From Pantoea sp. At-9b (lineage in GTDB: Bacteria > Pseudomonadota > Gammaproteobacteria > Enterobacterales > Enterobacteriaceae): DNA of 64,000 bases. This document shows positions 25,971 to 34,580 of this stretch, in pieces. A program made the position numbers and the translations under genes. The notes under the pieces were generated by a model. The model saw only the letters and a program-made list of their open reading frames with translations. It ran no database searches and was not told the origin of the DNA. The stretch covers positions 186,001-250,000 of the forward strand of contig NC_014841.1 in the NCBI RefSeq assembly GCF_000175935.2, written 5' to 3'. How positions within the stretch are numbered: position 1 is the first letter of the stretch; each line of letters starts with the position of its first letter.

Positions 25971-26957
25971 TTATTTCTTCTGACCGAAAGAAGGAATATC
26001 GTCCGAGAAACGTGCCTCGCGGGCATCGCGTTCATAACATTGCGGTTCGCACAACATGCCGTAGAGATTGGGGCGACGTCCGTGAATCCAGCGCCGTCCG
26101 GTGGACATCGCCAACAGGCTGGTATCCAGATCGGCCACCACCAGCGTATCCTCAGCGGACCAGGTTTCATTGATAATTCTGCCGTAGGGGTCCAGCACCA
26201 TTGCATTACCGGTGCGTATCTCGCCATTATCCAGACCAATACCATTACTGAACAGAATAAACAGGCCATTGTCGTGCGCCCTTGATGGCAGCCAACGCAT
26301 CAACCAGCCGCGGCCGCTGTCGCCACGCAAGGCGGCTTCCAGCATTTCCGGTTGTTCGTGGCGGTTTTCCCACAGGCTGACGGGGATCGGTTTCATGCCA
26401 AACGGGCTGCGGGAATGCGTACCGCCGGTTTGATGGGGCGCGATCAGAATGTCGGCACCCATCAGCGCAGTAATACGGGCATTCTCGACCAGATTGTTAT
26501 CCCAGCAAATCAGCACCCCGGCTTTGACGCCCCAGGGCGTATCGAAGACGGTAAAGCGATCGCCACGTACAATGGCCTGATGTTCAAATGCGTACATTTT
26601 ACGATGGACATGGATGTTGCCATCCGGCATACAGACCGCATAGGAATTGTAATTCAGCCCGTCGTTGCCCCGCTCAATGAAACCTGCGCCAATCGCCATA
26701 TCATGTTGCTTTGCCAGTGCCAGCAGGGGAGCCAGTGAGGGGCTATCTTCAATGGATTCAGCCAGATCGCTCACTTGATCAGCAGTGAGATCGGGAACAT
26801 GCCAGTAGCCGGTGATGCACATTTCGGGAAAGGCCAGAATCTTAATACCCTGATGTGCGGCCTGCTGGATAAAGTTTTTCATTACGCCGAGATTGTAAGC
26901 CTTATCGCTGGCGCGATGGCAAAACTGCACGGTGGCAACCCGGATTAAATCGTCCAT
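25971..26957 (-). CDS. Nitrilase-superfamily C-N hydrolase
   Basis: A 328-residue carbon-nitrogen hydrolase, cytosolic. The Glu-Lys-Cys triad is Glu45 (LAFPEMCITGY), Lys120 (HVHRKMYAFE) and Cys151 (VLICWDNN). The reaction class is hydrolysis of an amide, nitrile or carbamoyl C-N bond; CWDNN differs from the classic aliphatic-nitrilase CWE, so an amidase is more likely, but the substrate is open. The ATG at 26957 follows GAGGAGAAACAA. A divergent LysR gene 91 bp away is the likely regulator. Confidence 0.85.
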   Translation of the reverse strand: MDDLIRVATVQFCHRASDKAYNLGVMKNFIQQAAHQGIKILAFPEMCITGYWHVPDLTADQVSDLAESIEDSPSLAPLLALAKQHDMAIGAGFIERGNDGLNYNSYAVCMPDGNIHVHRKMYAFEHQAIVRGDRFTVFDTPWGVKAGVLICWDNNLVENARITALMGADILIAPHQTGGTHSRSPFGMKPIPVSLWENRHEQPEMLEAALRGDSGRGWLMRWLPSRAHDNGLFILFSNGIGLDNGEIRTGNAMVLDPYGRIINETWSAEDTLVVADLDTSLLAMSTGRRWIHGRRPNLYGMLCEPQCYERDAREARFSDDIPSFGQKK

Positions 26958-27010
26958 TTGTTTCTCCTCGTTGGAAAGTGCGAAGATTTCACCAAAGAGA
27001 ACGTGCCGGG

Positions 27011-27026
27011 TATAATCACCAATTAT
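27011..27026 (+). promoter_or_regulatory. Candidate LysR promoter and overlapping operator
   Basis: TATAAT at 27011-27016 with TTCACC 17 bases upstream forms a plausible -10/-35 for the LysR gene. The same bases form the dyad ATAAT-N5-ATTAT (27012-27026), which has LysR-box geometry, so the regulator may repress itself and activate the divergent nitrilase gene. Confidence 0.45.
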
Positions 27027-27048
27027 CCACTTTTGATAACGAACTGGA

Positions 27049-27915
27049 ATGGATATCAAATTACTGCGTGCATTCGTCACCTTAGCAGAACAGGGACGCT
27101 ATCATCAGGCGGCAGAAAGCCTGTGTATCACCCAACCGGCACTGACCAAACAGATTCAGGCTCTGGAACATTTGATGGGCATGACGCTATTTCAGCGCGG
27201 GCGTCATGGCGCAAAACTCACGGTCAGCGGACAGCAACTTTTGCCCGGCGCACGTGATTTGTTGCAACGTCATGAGTTATTCCGTAACGACGTGGCTGGC
27301 ATGCAAAGTGGCAGTGCGGGGCAACTCAAGCTGGGATTTGGTATTTCTTCTTTTCAACTGGCACCGTTAAAAGTGGCGGCCTTTCGCGCCCGTTATCCGT
27401 CCGTCAGGATTACGCTGAATGACCTGCCTTCTGCCATGCAGTTTCAATGGCTGATGGAAGGTCAGTTGCAGTGCGGCTTTGTTCGGCTTCCTGCGCCGGA
27501 GCCGCTGGCATCGGCGCTGCTTAAGGAAGAAACACTGGTGCTGGCCGCCCCCGAGCACGTTGCCGCGATGGGCGACTTCCGCCAGGTGATCCAACGCAGT
27601 CAACTGCTGCGGCTTAGCCCGAACCGGGGGGAAGGTCTGGTGACGCAAGGAGAGGCCTTTTTGCGTGAACATCATCTGGCACCTCAAACCGTCGCGGCAG
27701 CCGATGATATCCAGACCCTGCTGGCGCTGGTCGCCGCGGGAGAGGGTGTAGCATTGCTGCCTGCCAGCGTCAGCCATATCCTGCCATCGGGTGTGGTGCT
27801 GCTGGCGCTGAGCGGAGAGCGGACTCACTGGCAAACCGGGATTGCCTGGAATCCCGCTATCAGAGATCCACTGCGTGATAATTTCCTGAATGTCGTTTTG
27901 TCGCCAGGCAATTGA
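27049..27915 (+). CDS. LysR-family transcriptional regulator (divergent from nitrilase)
   Basis: A 288-residue LysR regulator with the HTH at residues ~3-60 (FVTLAEQGRYHQAAESLCIT then QPALTKQIQALEHLMGMTLF) and an effector domain from ~90. The effector region has PSVRITLNDLPSAMQFQWLM, typical of regulators of amide or aromatic-acid catabolism, though that is weak evidence. The divergent layout with the C-N hydrolase points to control of that gene. Confidence 0.9.
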   Translation: MDIKLLRAFVTLAEQGRYHQAAESLCITQPALTKQIQALEHLMGMTLFQRGRHGAKLTVSGQQLLPGARDLLQRHELFRNDVAGMQSGSAGQLKLGFGISSFQLAPLKVAAFRARYPSVRITLNDLPSAMQFQWLMEGQLQCGFVRLPAPEPLASALLKEETLVLAAPEHVAAMGDFRQVIQRSQLLRLSPNRGEGLVTQGEAFLREHHLAPQTVAAADDIQTLLALVAAGEGVALLPASVSHILPSGVVLLALSGERTHWQTGIAWNPAIRDPLRDNFLNVVLSPGN

Positions 27916-28120
27916 ATTATGTTTGGTGAACGCGGATATACGCTAAGGATAAGTTGGCTTTTTCTTTTAAATCGTGGCAGGCGATAATTGCATTGAAAGC
28001 TGCAAAACTCTTATTTTTGTCTGGGAAGCGTTAAAAGCCCAAGGCCACTGGATCAGGTATGTTAGGATAGCCGCTTTTATTTTCACCAGACTCTCCAGCG
28101 AACACTTGGTCGATCAAAAA

Positions 28121-29500
28121 ATGCAGGAAGAAATTAAACAATATATCTCTGTTATTCTTAAAGAATGGCAGCCTTTACGTGCAGAGCTTCCACAAGATGT
28201 CATTGTTATTCTGCGAAATATTGCCGAAGAACAATCAGACAATTTAGCGCATCGATTTTATGAAAGCTTGTTTAAAGATCCGGCGATTTCCAGGCATTTG
28301 TCCTATGAGCTGGTAGAAGAACAGCTGAGCCGCTCCTTGTCTAAATGGGTAAAGGCGATTCTGACGCAAGACGAAAGTCAGTTTGAAGTGCTGGCGCAAC
28401 AGCAATATCACGTCGGGGGTGTGCACGCCCGCATCGGTATTCCGGTGGAATTTGTTCAGCGAGGTGCCCGTCAGCTTAAATATGGCATTTATGACTATGT
28501 CACTGACAATAATATTACCACGGCCCTTGGTTTACAGGTGATGCACTATGCTGCAATGGCGATTGATATTGCGATTGAAATGATGAGTCACGCCTATGCG
28601 ATGTCTCATTACCGCGCCACGCGCAATGAAGAAGCGTATCGCATGCATGTATTGATGAATAATGCTTATCAGGAACAAGGCAAACAACAGTCTGCGCTTT
28701 CCAGTTGGGAAAACTCGGTTATTTACGGGTTGGTCAGTGGTGTTCACCAGACGGAACCATTGATAAAAATTGCTGAATCCAATTTTGGCTTATGGTTCCG
28801 CCATAAATGTGCGCGCCAGTTTGGCGAAAATGATCAGATTCAACAAATACGCCAACTGATGACCACCATTGACGAAAAGATGGCGCATCTGGATATTACA
28901 GCGGTCATACCCGTAGAAAAAATGCAGGATCTGTTGCGCACCATCCATGCCTGTTGTCAGAAAATTGGCACCTATATGGAGATGCTGTTCAATGACGTCT
29001 CGCATATGCAAGACGGCAAAGATGCCCTGACAAATTTACTGAATAAGCGTTATTTGCCGATTGTCCTGAAACATGAAGTCAGCCTGGCGATGGAAAACCA
29101 TCTGCCATTGAGCGTGGCGATTATCGATGTCGACTTTTTCAAGAAAGTTAACGATGAATGGGGACATTCTGTTGGCGATCGTGCGTTAACGCATATTGCT
29201 AACTTGCTGAGCGATAATATTCGTGCCAGTGATTATGTGTTCCGCTACGGCGGCGAAGAGTTCATGATTGTGCTGGTGGAAGCCGGACGGTCAGAAGCCT
29301 ATACCCTGCTGGAACGCATCCGTCGCATCGTCAGCAGCACGCCTTTTGAAGCGGTTTCCGGAAAAATTCTCCCCCTCACAGTCAGTATTGGTTATACCGT
29401 CCATGATGGACACCCAGACTATAATCAGTTACTCAATCGGGCGGATGTTGCGTTGTATCAGGCCAAGCGCAACGGCAGGAATCGTATCGAGCAACAGTAA
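28121..29500 (+). CDS. dosC: Globin-coupled diguanylate cyclase (DosC-like)
   Basis: A 459-residue oxygen-sensing cyclase making c-di-GMP. Residues ~1-155 are a globin sensor with the proximal heme His97 in QQYHVGGVHARIGIP, corresponding to His98 of E. coli DosC/YddV. A helical middle region leads to the GGDEF domain with the active site GGEEF at 377-381 and an RASD product-inhibition site at 368-371. Conserved IDVDFFKKVND binds metal. Start 28121 gives the canonical N-terminus; the ribosome site is weak and a longer frame exists. It precedes a FUSC transporter, not the DosP phosphodiesterase that accompanies dosC in E. coli. Confidence 0.88.
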   Translation: MQEEIKQYISVILKEWQPLRAELPQDVIVILRNIAEEQSDNLAHRFYESLFKDPAISRHLSYELVEEQLSRSLSKWVKAILTQDESQFEVLAQQQYHVGGVHARIGIPVEFVQRGARQLKYGIYDYVTDNNITTALGLQVMHYAAMAIDIAIEMMSHAYAMSHYRATRNEEAYRMHVLMNNAYQEQGKQQSALSSWENSVIYGLVSGVHQTEPLIKIAESNFGLWFRHKCARQFGENDQIQQIRQLMTTIDEKMAHLDITAVIPVEKMQDLLRTIHACCQKIGTYMEMLFNDVSHMQDGKDALTNLLNKRYLPIVLKHEVSLAMENHLPLSVAIIDVDFFKKVNDEWGHSVGDRALTHIANLLSDNIRASDYVFRYGGEEFMIVLVEAGRSEAYTLLERIRRIVSSTPFEAVSGKILPLTVSIGYTVHDGHPDYNQLLNRADVALYQAKRNGRNRIEQQ

Positions 29501-29514
29501 GTAAGGGTCTCAGC

Positions 29515-30636
29515 ATGGCCAGATATCAACTGCTTAAATTTCGGTTGCAGCTGCTGGTCAGCTGGCTGACAAGAGGGTGGGTGGGTTGTCGTGTCGTGCT
29601 GCTGCAACAGGTTTTTACGCTTCAGGTTATCATCGCTCTACTGTTGTCGGTGACCGTTTCCGACGCGCTGCACCTTGCTTATCCCGGCTGGGCTGCACTC
29701 AGCAGCTTTGCGGTTATGAGCCTGGCTGTCCGTGCGAGTTTGACGCGTGCGGGGCATCGGATTGTCGGGACGTTTATCGGCGGAGGCGTAGCCCTGATCC
29801 TGACGCCGATTCTGGCTGCTAACCCTTATCTCCTGATCCTGTTTTGTGCGTGCTGTGGTGGAGTCGTGGTCTGGATAGCGGTGGCGTCTTCCCGTGCCTA
29901 TGCCTGGATATTAGGGGTGGTCACCGCGATGATGGTGCTGGCCGAGGCGCAAACGGTCAACGATACCCAAGCGCTATTCAGCTTTGCGCTGGAACGTCTT
30001 GAAGAAGTGATGATTGGTTGCGCGCTTTGTGTTTTTACGGTGCTGCTGTTCCATCCCCTTAATGACGTTCAACCCGGCTCTGCTCCGCATCAGGATTTAC
30101 CCGAAAGCAAGATAAGCTCGTCCCTGCGTCTTCAGCTTGCCATACTGGCGGGGATCACCTTAGCGCTGGTCGCCTCAATATTGTTGAAATTTTCTATGGC
30201 GGGCTTCTGGCAAGCGATGGTTTCCGTGCTGGCGATATTGATTCTGCCCAATACCAACCAGGACAGAACTTCACTGGTTAAACAGCGAATGCAGCAGCGT
30301 TTTGCGGGTTGTTTTATTGCCGCCGTGCTCAGCCTGCTGCTGTTACCGTTATTACGGGGGTCGCCCTCGTTTTACATTATTACGCTGACGGCAGGATTAT
30401 GGCTGGGTAGCCACCTGCAACAGAAAAAACCGGACGTCAGTTATTTAGGGCGTCAATTTACCATCGCCTGGATTATTGTTTTTATCCAGGACCAGTTATG
30501 GTTGGCGGATGTCAAAATCGGGGTCATTCGTTGTCTGAGTATTTTGCTGGCCGTGACGATTCTCGCCCTGGTCATGGTCGTGGGCGATTATGTGGTAAAA
30601 AACCTGTTAAAACAGGCTATTGATCCCGATCCATAG
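29515..30636 (+). CDS. FUSC-family membrane exporter
   Basis: A 373-residue inner-membrane protein of the fusaric-acid-resistance/AaeB-like superfamily. It shows two clusters of membrane helices (residues ~30-175 and ~210-345) separated by a hydrophilic linker (DVQPGSAPHQDLPESKISSS). The conserved YPGWAALSSFAVMSLAVRAS-type first repeat and RQFTIAWIIVFIQD are typical. Related proteins export aromatic acids. It starts 15 bp after the cyclase and ends in a 30-bp overlap with the convergent AEC gene. Confidence 0.82.
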   Translation: MARYQLLKFRLQLLVSWLTRGWVGCRVVLLQQVFTLQVIIALLLSVTVSDALHLAYPGWAALSSFAVMSLAVRASLTRAGHRIVGTFIGGGVALILTPILAANPYLLILFCACCGGVVVWIAVASSRAYAWILGVVTAMMVLAEAQTVNDTQALFSFALERLEEVMIGCALCVFTVLLFHPLNDVQPGSAPHQDLPESKISSSLRLQLAILAGITLALVASILLKFSMAGFWQAMVSVLAILILPNTNQDRTSLVKQRMQQRFAGCFIAAVLSLLLLPLLRGSPSFYIITLTAGLWLGSHLQQKKPDVSYLGRQFTIAWIIVFIQDQLWLADVKIGVIRCLSILLAVTILALVMVVGDYVVKNLLKQAIDPDP

Positions 30637-31506
30637 TGGCAGCGTTACCATGGATAGCAAGGTGGTCAGGCATATCGCCGAGCTGGTTATCTGGCTATCT
30701 TCCTGCGTGCGTGAAAACCCCAGCACATTGACGCCGGAGGGATTGGCGGCCATCAGGATCAATACCCCGCGCGGCATGCCATCAATATCCAGCAGTAAGC
30801 ACGCCAGCAGCACCACCAACGGCATAATAATCAGTTTCGCAGCGGTAATCCCAACAACGCTGGCATTTGGACGCAGCCGGAACCCAGACAGGTTAGCCCC
30901 CAGTACTATCAATGCGCAGGGTAACGCGGCCTGCGCCAGCCAGTGTGCCAGCTTCATTATCCAGTCAGGCAGCGTGACACCCAACACGTTCACCGCCGTC
31001 CCCGCCAGCAATCCGACAATCATCGGATTAGCCAGACTTGCCAGCAGAATCCTGGCTTTAAAAGGTTCGCCATTGGTCAGACTGCTGTACAGGCTCTGAA
31101 AACTGAACAGCAGCAGGCTATGGACAGCGAGCACGGTAAACAGCAACACCAGGCCCGCATCGCCATACATCCCGGCGACCATCGCCAGACCAATCAGGGC
31201 GTTGTTGGAAAAAGACGCCGTGAGGCCGAAAGGAGTGGGATAGCCCATGCACCGATGTGCGACGAGGTTAACCAGTGAAAAAATAAGTAATGCCGGTACA
31301 AAGTAGGCCGCAAGGATTCTGATATTGAGGCCATCCTGTAACGGTGCATTGACCATACCGGTAAACAACACCATCGGCATAAATAACTTAAAAGCCAGAT
31401 TCCCCAACGCTTTGTTGGCATGCGAATCAAGCGCGCCACGACGTGCCAGTACATAGCCCAAAATAATCAACAGAAAAACCGGCAAAATAATGTGTGCAGC
31501 GCTCAC
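30607..31506 (-). CDS. AEC-family (auxin efflux carrier-like) transporter
   Basis: A 299-residue permease with about ten membrane segments, homologous to bacterial AEC family proteins such as malate or malonate carriers. Motifs include the opening VFLLIILGYVLARRGALDS and the central GLTASFSNNALIGLAMVAGM and NPMIVGLLAGTAVNVLGVTL. It is divergent from the LysR regulator of the D-amino-acid operon across ~180 bp and may belong to the same regulon, perhaps exporting or importing an organic acid. The substrate is not determinable. Confidence 0.88.
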   Translation of the reverse strand: MSAAHIILPVFLLIILGYVLARRGALDSHANKALGNLAFKLFMPMVLFTGMVNAPLQDGLNIRILAAYFVPALLIFSLVNLVAHRCMGYPTPFGLTASFSNNALIGLAMVAGMYGDAGLVLLFTVLAVHSLLLFSFQSLYSSLTNGEPFKARILLASLANPMIVGLLAGTAVNVLGVTLPDWIMKLAHWLAQAALPCALIVLGANLSGFRLRPNASVVGITAAKLIIMPLVVLLACLLLDIDGMPRGVLILMAANPSGVNVLGFSRTQEDSQITSSAICLTTLLSMVTLPLWIGINSLF

Positions 31507-31623
31507 AGCAAAAGACTCCGATATAAAGACGGGCGAATCTTATTATTACCGGGACCGCTCCCCTCTGTCAGTGCCCTTTCTCCGGCACTGAGGCGCGCTG
31601 GCATGCTAATTGCTAACAGCCTA

Positions 31624-31655
31624 TAACCTGGTGTTAAGCGTATGTCGGTATACGC
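31624..31655. promoter_or_regulatory. Candidate operator upstream of LysR (shared motif, copy 1)
   Basis: TAACCT-N3-GTTAAG (31624-31638) is followed by the dyad GCGTAT-N6-ATACGC (31638-31655), which includes GGTATACG. The same TAACCT-N3-GTTAAG and GGTATACG recur before the downstream operon at 32603-32640. This is a likely autoregulatory site and may also act on the divergent AEC gene. Confidence 0.5.
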
Positions 31656-31684
31656 AGGCCATTCATTCCTCAGAGGAACGTCGA

Positions 31685-32605
31685 ATGCAGTTGCTTAATC
31701 TGCGTCAGATTGAAGTATTCCGCGCGGTGATGATCACCGGTTCAATCAACGGTGCTGCACAACTGCTGTATGTGTCGCAACCCGCCGTCAGCCGGATGCT
31801 TTCCCATACGGAAGCGCGTATTGGTTTCAAACTTTTCGAGCGGGTTAAGGGGCGACTTTATCCTTCGCCGGAAGCCCGCAGCCTGTTTAATGATGTCGAA
31901 TCGGTGTATCGCGATATTCAGCGGGTCAACACCACGTTGCATAACCTGGTACAGCAGCGGCAGGGAGTCTTACGCATTGCCAGTAGCCCCAGTCTGGGGC
32001 ATCAATTAGTGCCAGATGCCATTGGTGCTTTCAGGCAGTGCAATGAGCATATCCAGGTCAGTCTGGAGTGTCTGCGCCATTTGTTGCTGCGCGATCGGCT
32101 ATTGGACCAGCATGCCGATCTGGGTATTTCCCTGTTTCCTATTGATCATCCTAATATTCTCGCCGTCCCGCTGAGCTATATCCGCGTGATGGTGGTGTGT
32201 CCGCTGGACCATCCGGTGACGCAGCTGCCCGCTAAAGAGTTACCTCAGGCGCTGGCTGAGATGCCATTCATCGGCTATTCCGCCGATACCCCGTTTCACA
32301 GTTTTATGATGAAGGCATTCGAACGCGTAGGGCTGCCTTACCGACCGAGCATTGATGTTGATTCCCCGCATCATGCCTGTGCGCTGGTGAAAAATGGCAG
32401 CGGATTCTCCGTGGTTGATGAAATTTCCTTCCGCGCGTCGGGCAGTGAACGCATGGCGGTGCTGCCGATCCTCGGCGAAGAACGCCTGACCATCAGCCTG
32501 GTGCACCTGCGGCATGAACCGCTGGCGCAATTCGCGCAGGTGTTTGTCGAACATCTGCGCCGGGTGCTGGACGCCAGTGGTTTTCATCTGTTCAACCTGG
32601 ATTAA
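31685..32605 (+). CDS. LysR-family regulator of the D-amino-acid operon
   Basis: A 306-residue LysR regulator. The HTH is LRQIEVFRAVMITGSINGAA then VSQPAVSRMLSHTEARIG; the effector domain starts near residue 90. Its N-terminus resembles OccR/NocR/LysR-type regulators of amino-acid catabolism (LNLRQIEVFRAVM is typical of that branch). The ATG at 31685 has AGAGGA upstream. It is immediately upstream of the operon beginning at 32712, in the same direction, and both start regions share a motif, so it very probably controls that operon. Confidence 0.9.
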   Translation: MQLLNLRQIEVFRAVMITGSINGAAQLLYVSQPAVSRMLSHTEARIGFKLFERVKGRLYPSPEARSLFNDVESVYRDIQRVNTTLHNLVQQRQGVLRIASSPSLGHQLVPDAIGAFRQCNEHIQVSLECLRHLLLRDRLLDQHADLGISLFPIDHPNILAVPLSYIRVMVVCPLDHPVTQLPAKELPQALAEMPFIGYSADTPFHSFMMKAFERVGLPYRPSIDVDSPHHACALVKNGSGFSVVDEISFRASGSERMAVLPILGEERLTISLVHLRHEPLAQFAQVFVEHLRRVLDASGFHLFNLD

Positions 32606-32640
32606 CCTCAGGTTAAGTGCAGGCGACATAAAGGTATACG
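32602..32640. promoter_or_regulatory. Candidate operator of the D-amino-acid operon (shared motif, copy 2)
   Basis: The perfect dyad TTAACC-TCA-GGTTAA covers 32602-32616, giving TAACCT-N3-GTTAAG at 32603-32617, and GGTATACG follows at 32633-32640. It matches the arrangement upstream of the LysR gene with a spacing 7 bases longer between the two blocks. Confidence 0.5.
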
Positions 32641-32711
32641 ACAGAGCGCCCTGAACCTCACACAATGACCTCAAGCGCCGACACCGGGTCGGTCATGTTG
32701 AGGAATAGGAC

Positions 32712-33635
32712 GTGCGCGAGATTGTCATTGGCGGTGCTCAGTTGGGAGCAATCCAGAAAAGCGATTCAAGAGAGAGTGTGGTGCAACGGATGCTGGCGTT
32801 ACTGGAGCAGGCACGGCAGCAGGGGTGTGAACTGGTGGTTTTTCCTGAACTGGCGCTGACGACGTTTTTTCCACGCTGGTATATGGAAGATCAGCAGGAA
32901 GTCGATAGTTGGTTTGAACGCGAGATGCCGGGCACGGTCACGCAACCGTTGTTTGACTTCTCACGTGAGCACGGTATCGCCATTTCCTTCGGTTACGCCG
33001 AACTGACCCCGGAAGGGCGTCACTTTAACACCTCCATCGTTACCGATCGTCAGGGCAACATTGTCGGGAAATACCGCAAAGTGCATCTGCCGGGTCATGA
33101 TGAATACGACCCGCACCGTGATTTCCAGCATCTGGAAAAACGCTACTTTGAACCCGGTGATTTGGGCTTTCCCACCTGGGAAAACGAGGGGGCGGTAATG
33201 GGGATGTGTATCTGCAACGACCGCCGCTGGCCGGAAACCTATCGGGTCATGGGCTTACAGGGCGTTGAGTTGATCACCCTCGGTTATAACACCCCTTCAG
33301 TGAACGCCCTTGAACGTAATGAGGGTGAGACCAAACGATTGTTTCACTCCGAACTCTGCATGCAGGCTGGCGCTTACCAGAATGCAACCTGGGTGGTTGG
33401 GGTGGCGAAAGCCGGGGTAGAGGATGGTTTCCCATTGATGGGCGGCAGCGTGATCGTCGATCCGAATGGATTCGTGGTTGCCAGGGCCAGCGGTCAGGGG
33501 GATGAGCTGATCACCCACCGCTGCGACATGGATTTGTGCCAGTTTGGCAAAACCACCATTTTCAATTTCGCCCGCCATCGTCGCATCGAACATTACGGCA
33601 TCATCACGCGTCAGACGGGTGTTGAACGCCCTTAA
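32712..33635 (+). CDS. N-carbamoyl-D-amino-acid hydrolase
   Basis: A 307-residue cytosolic nitrilase-superfamily amidohydrolase that releases D-amino acids, CO2 and ammonia from N-carbamoyl-D-amino acids. The triad is Glu46 (VVFPELALTTFFPRW), Lys123 (KYRKVHLPGH) and Cys168 (CICNDRRWPE). These stretches, together with FQHLEKRYFEPGDLGFP and MQAGAYQN, closely follow the Agrobacterium D-carbamoylase, whose length is 304. The start is GTG after AGGAATAGGA. First gene of an operon whose second gene consumes D-amino acids. No hydantoinase is nearby, so carbamoyl substrates may be imported. Confidence 0.9.
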   Translation: MREIVIGGAQLGAIQKSDSRESVVQRMLALLEQARQQGCELVVFPELALTTFFPRWYMEDQQEVDSWFEREMPGTVTQPLFDFSREHGIAISFGYAELTPEGRHFNTSIVTDRQGNIVGKYRKVHLPGHDEYDPHRDFQHLEKRYFEPGDLGFPTWENEGAVMGMCICNDRRWPETYRVMGLQGVELITLGYNTPSVNALERNEGETKRLFHSELCMQAGAYQNATWVVGVAKAGVEDGFPLMGGSVIVDPNGFVVARASGQGDELITHRCDMDLCQFGKTTIFNFARHRRIEHYGIITRQTGVERP

Positions 33636-33651
33636 CCGGAGAGATTGAGTC

Positions 33652-34506
33652 ATGCGCACCGTCTATCTGAATGGTGAGTTTATTGCAGAAAATGAGGCAA
33701 AAATTTCGGTTTTTGACCGCGGTTTCACCTTTGCTGATGCCATCTATGAGGTAACTGCCGTGTTGCAGGGCAAGCTGCTGGATTTTGACCTGCATGTTGC
33801 CCGCTTACGCCGTTCGCTGGGCGAGATGGCGCTCGCCCTGCCGTTGAGTGATGACGAGTTGCTCGCCATTCATCAAACCTTATTGAGCCGCAACGCCTTA
33901 CAGGAAGGCCTGGTCTACCTGCAAGTCAGTCGCGGCGTTGAAGACCGCAACTTCGCCTTCCCGGCCGAGGGCACGCCGCCCACGCTGGTGCTCTATACCC
34001 AGGCGAAAAATATCATCGCCAGCCCGCTGGCACAGCAGGGGATGAAGATTATCAGCCTGCCGGATCTGCGTTGGGGACGCTGTGATATCAAAACCACGCA
34101 ATTGTTGTATGCCTGCCTGGCGAAAGAGCAGGCGCGACAACGCGGTGCTGACGATGCCTGGCTGGTAAAAGAGGGCTTGATCACCGAAGGCACCTCCAAC
34201 AATGCGTTTATCGTCACGGCTGACGGGGCGGTGGTCACACGTGAGCTGTCGCGACTGCTGCTGCCAGGCATCACCCGCAGTACGCTGATTACCTTGATTC
34301 ATCAGCAAGGTCTGCGGATAGAAGAACGCGGCTTTACCCTCGACGAGGTGAAACACGCCGCTGAAGCCTTTATCAGCTCATCAACCTCGTTTGTGTATCC
34401 GGTCGTCAATGTTGACGGTCAGCCTGTCGGCGACGGTCAACCCGGTCAGCTGACGCAACGCATCAGGCAGTTTTATATCGATCGGGCGCTGGCAGTCACC
34501 GCCTGA
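33652..34506 (+). CDS. dat: D-amino-acid aminotransferase
   Basis: A 284-residue fold-type IV PLP enzyme that converts a D-amino acid and 2-oxoglutarate to the 2-oxoacid and D-glutamate. The Schiff-base Lys147 lies in RWGRCDIKTTQLL. Family markers include SVFDRGFTFADAIYEV, EGTSNNAFIV (PLP-phosphate binding) and LLPGITRSTL. The length matches Bacillus D-amino-acid transaminase (~283). It follows the D-carbamoylase by 16 bp, so liberated D-amino acids feed straight into it. Confidence 0.9.
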   Translation: MRTVYLNGEFIAENEAKISVFDRGFTFADAIYEVTAVLQGKLLDFDLHVARLRRSLGEMALALPLSDDELLAIHQTLLSRNALQEGLVYLQVSRGVEDRNFAFPAEGTPPTLVLYTQAKNIIASPLAQQGMKIISLPDLRWGRCDIKTTQLLYACLAKEQARQRGADDAWLVKEGLITEGTSNNAFIVTADGAVVTRELSRLLLPGITRSTLITLIHQQGLRIEERGFTLDEVKHAAEAFISSSTSFVYPVVNVDGQPVGDGQPGQLTQRIRQFYIDRALAVTA

Positions 34507-34580
34507 CGACCGTGCAGTCTCCTTACATTACGCACCGCAACGCCCGGCACCAGGGGTTGCTTTCTACTGGAGTGTTAAGA

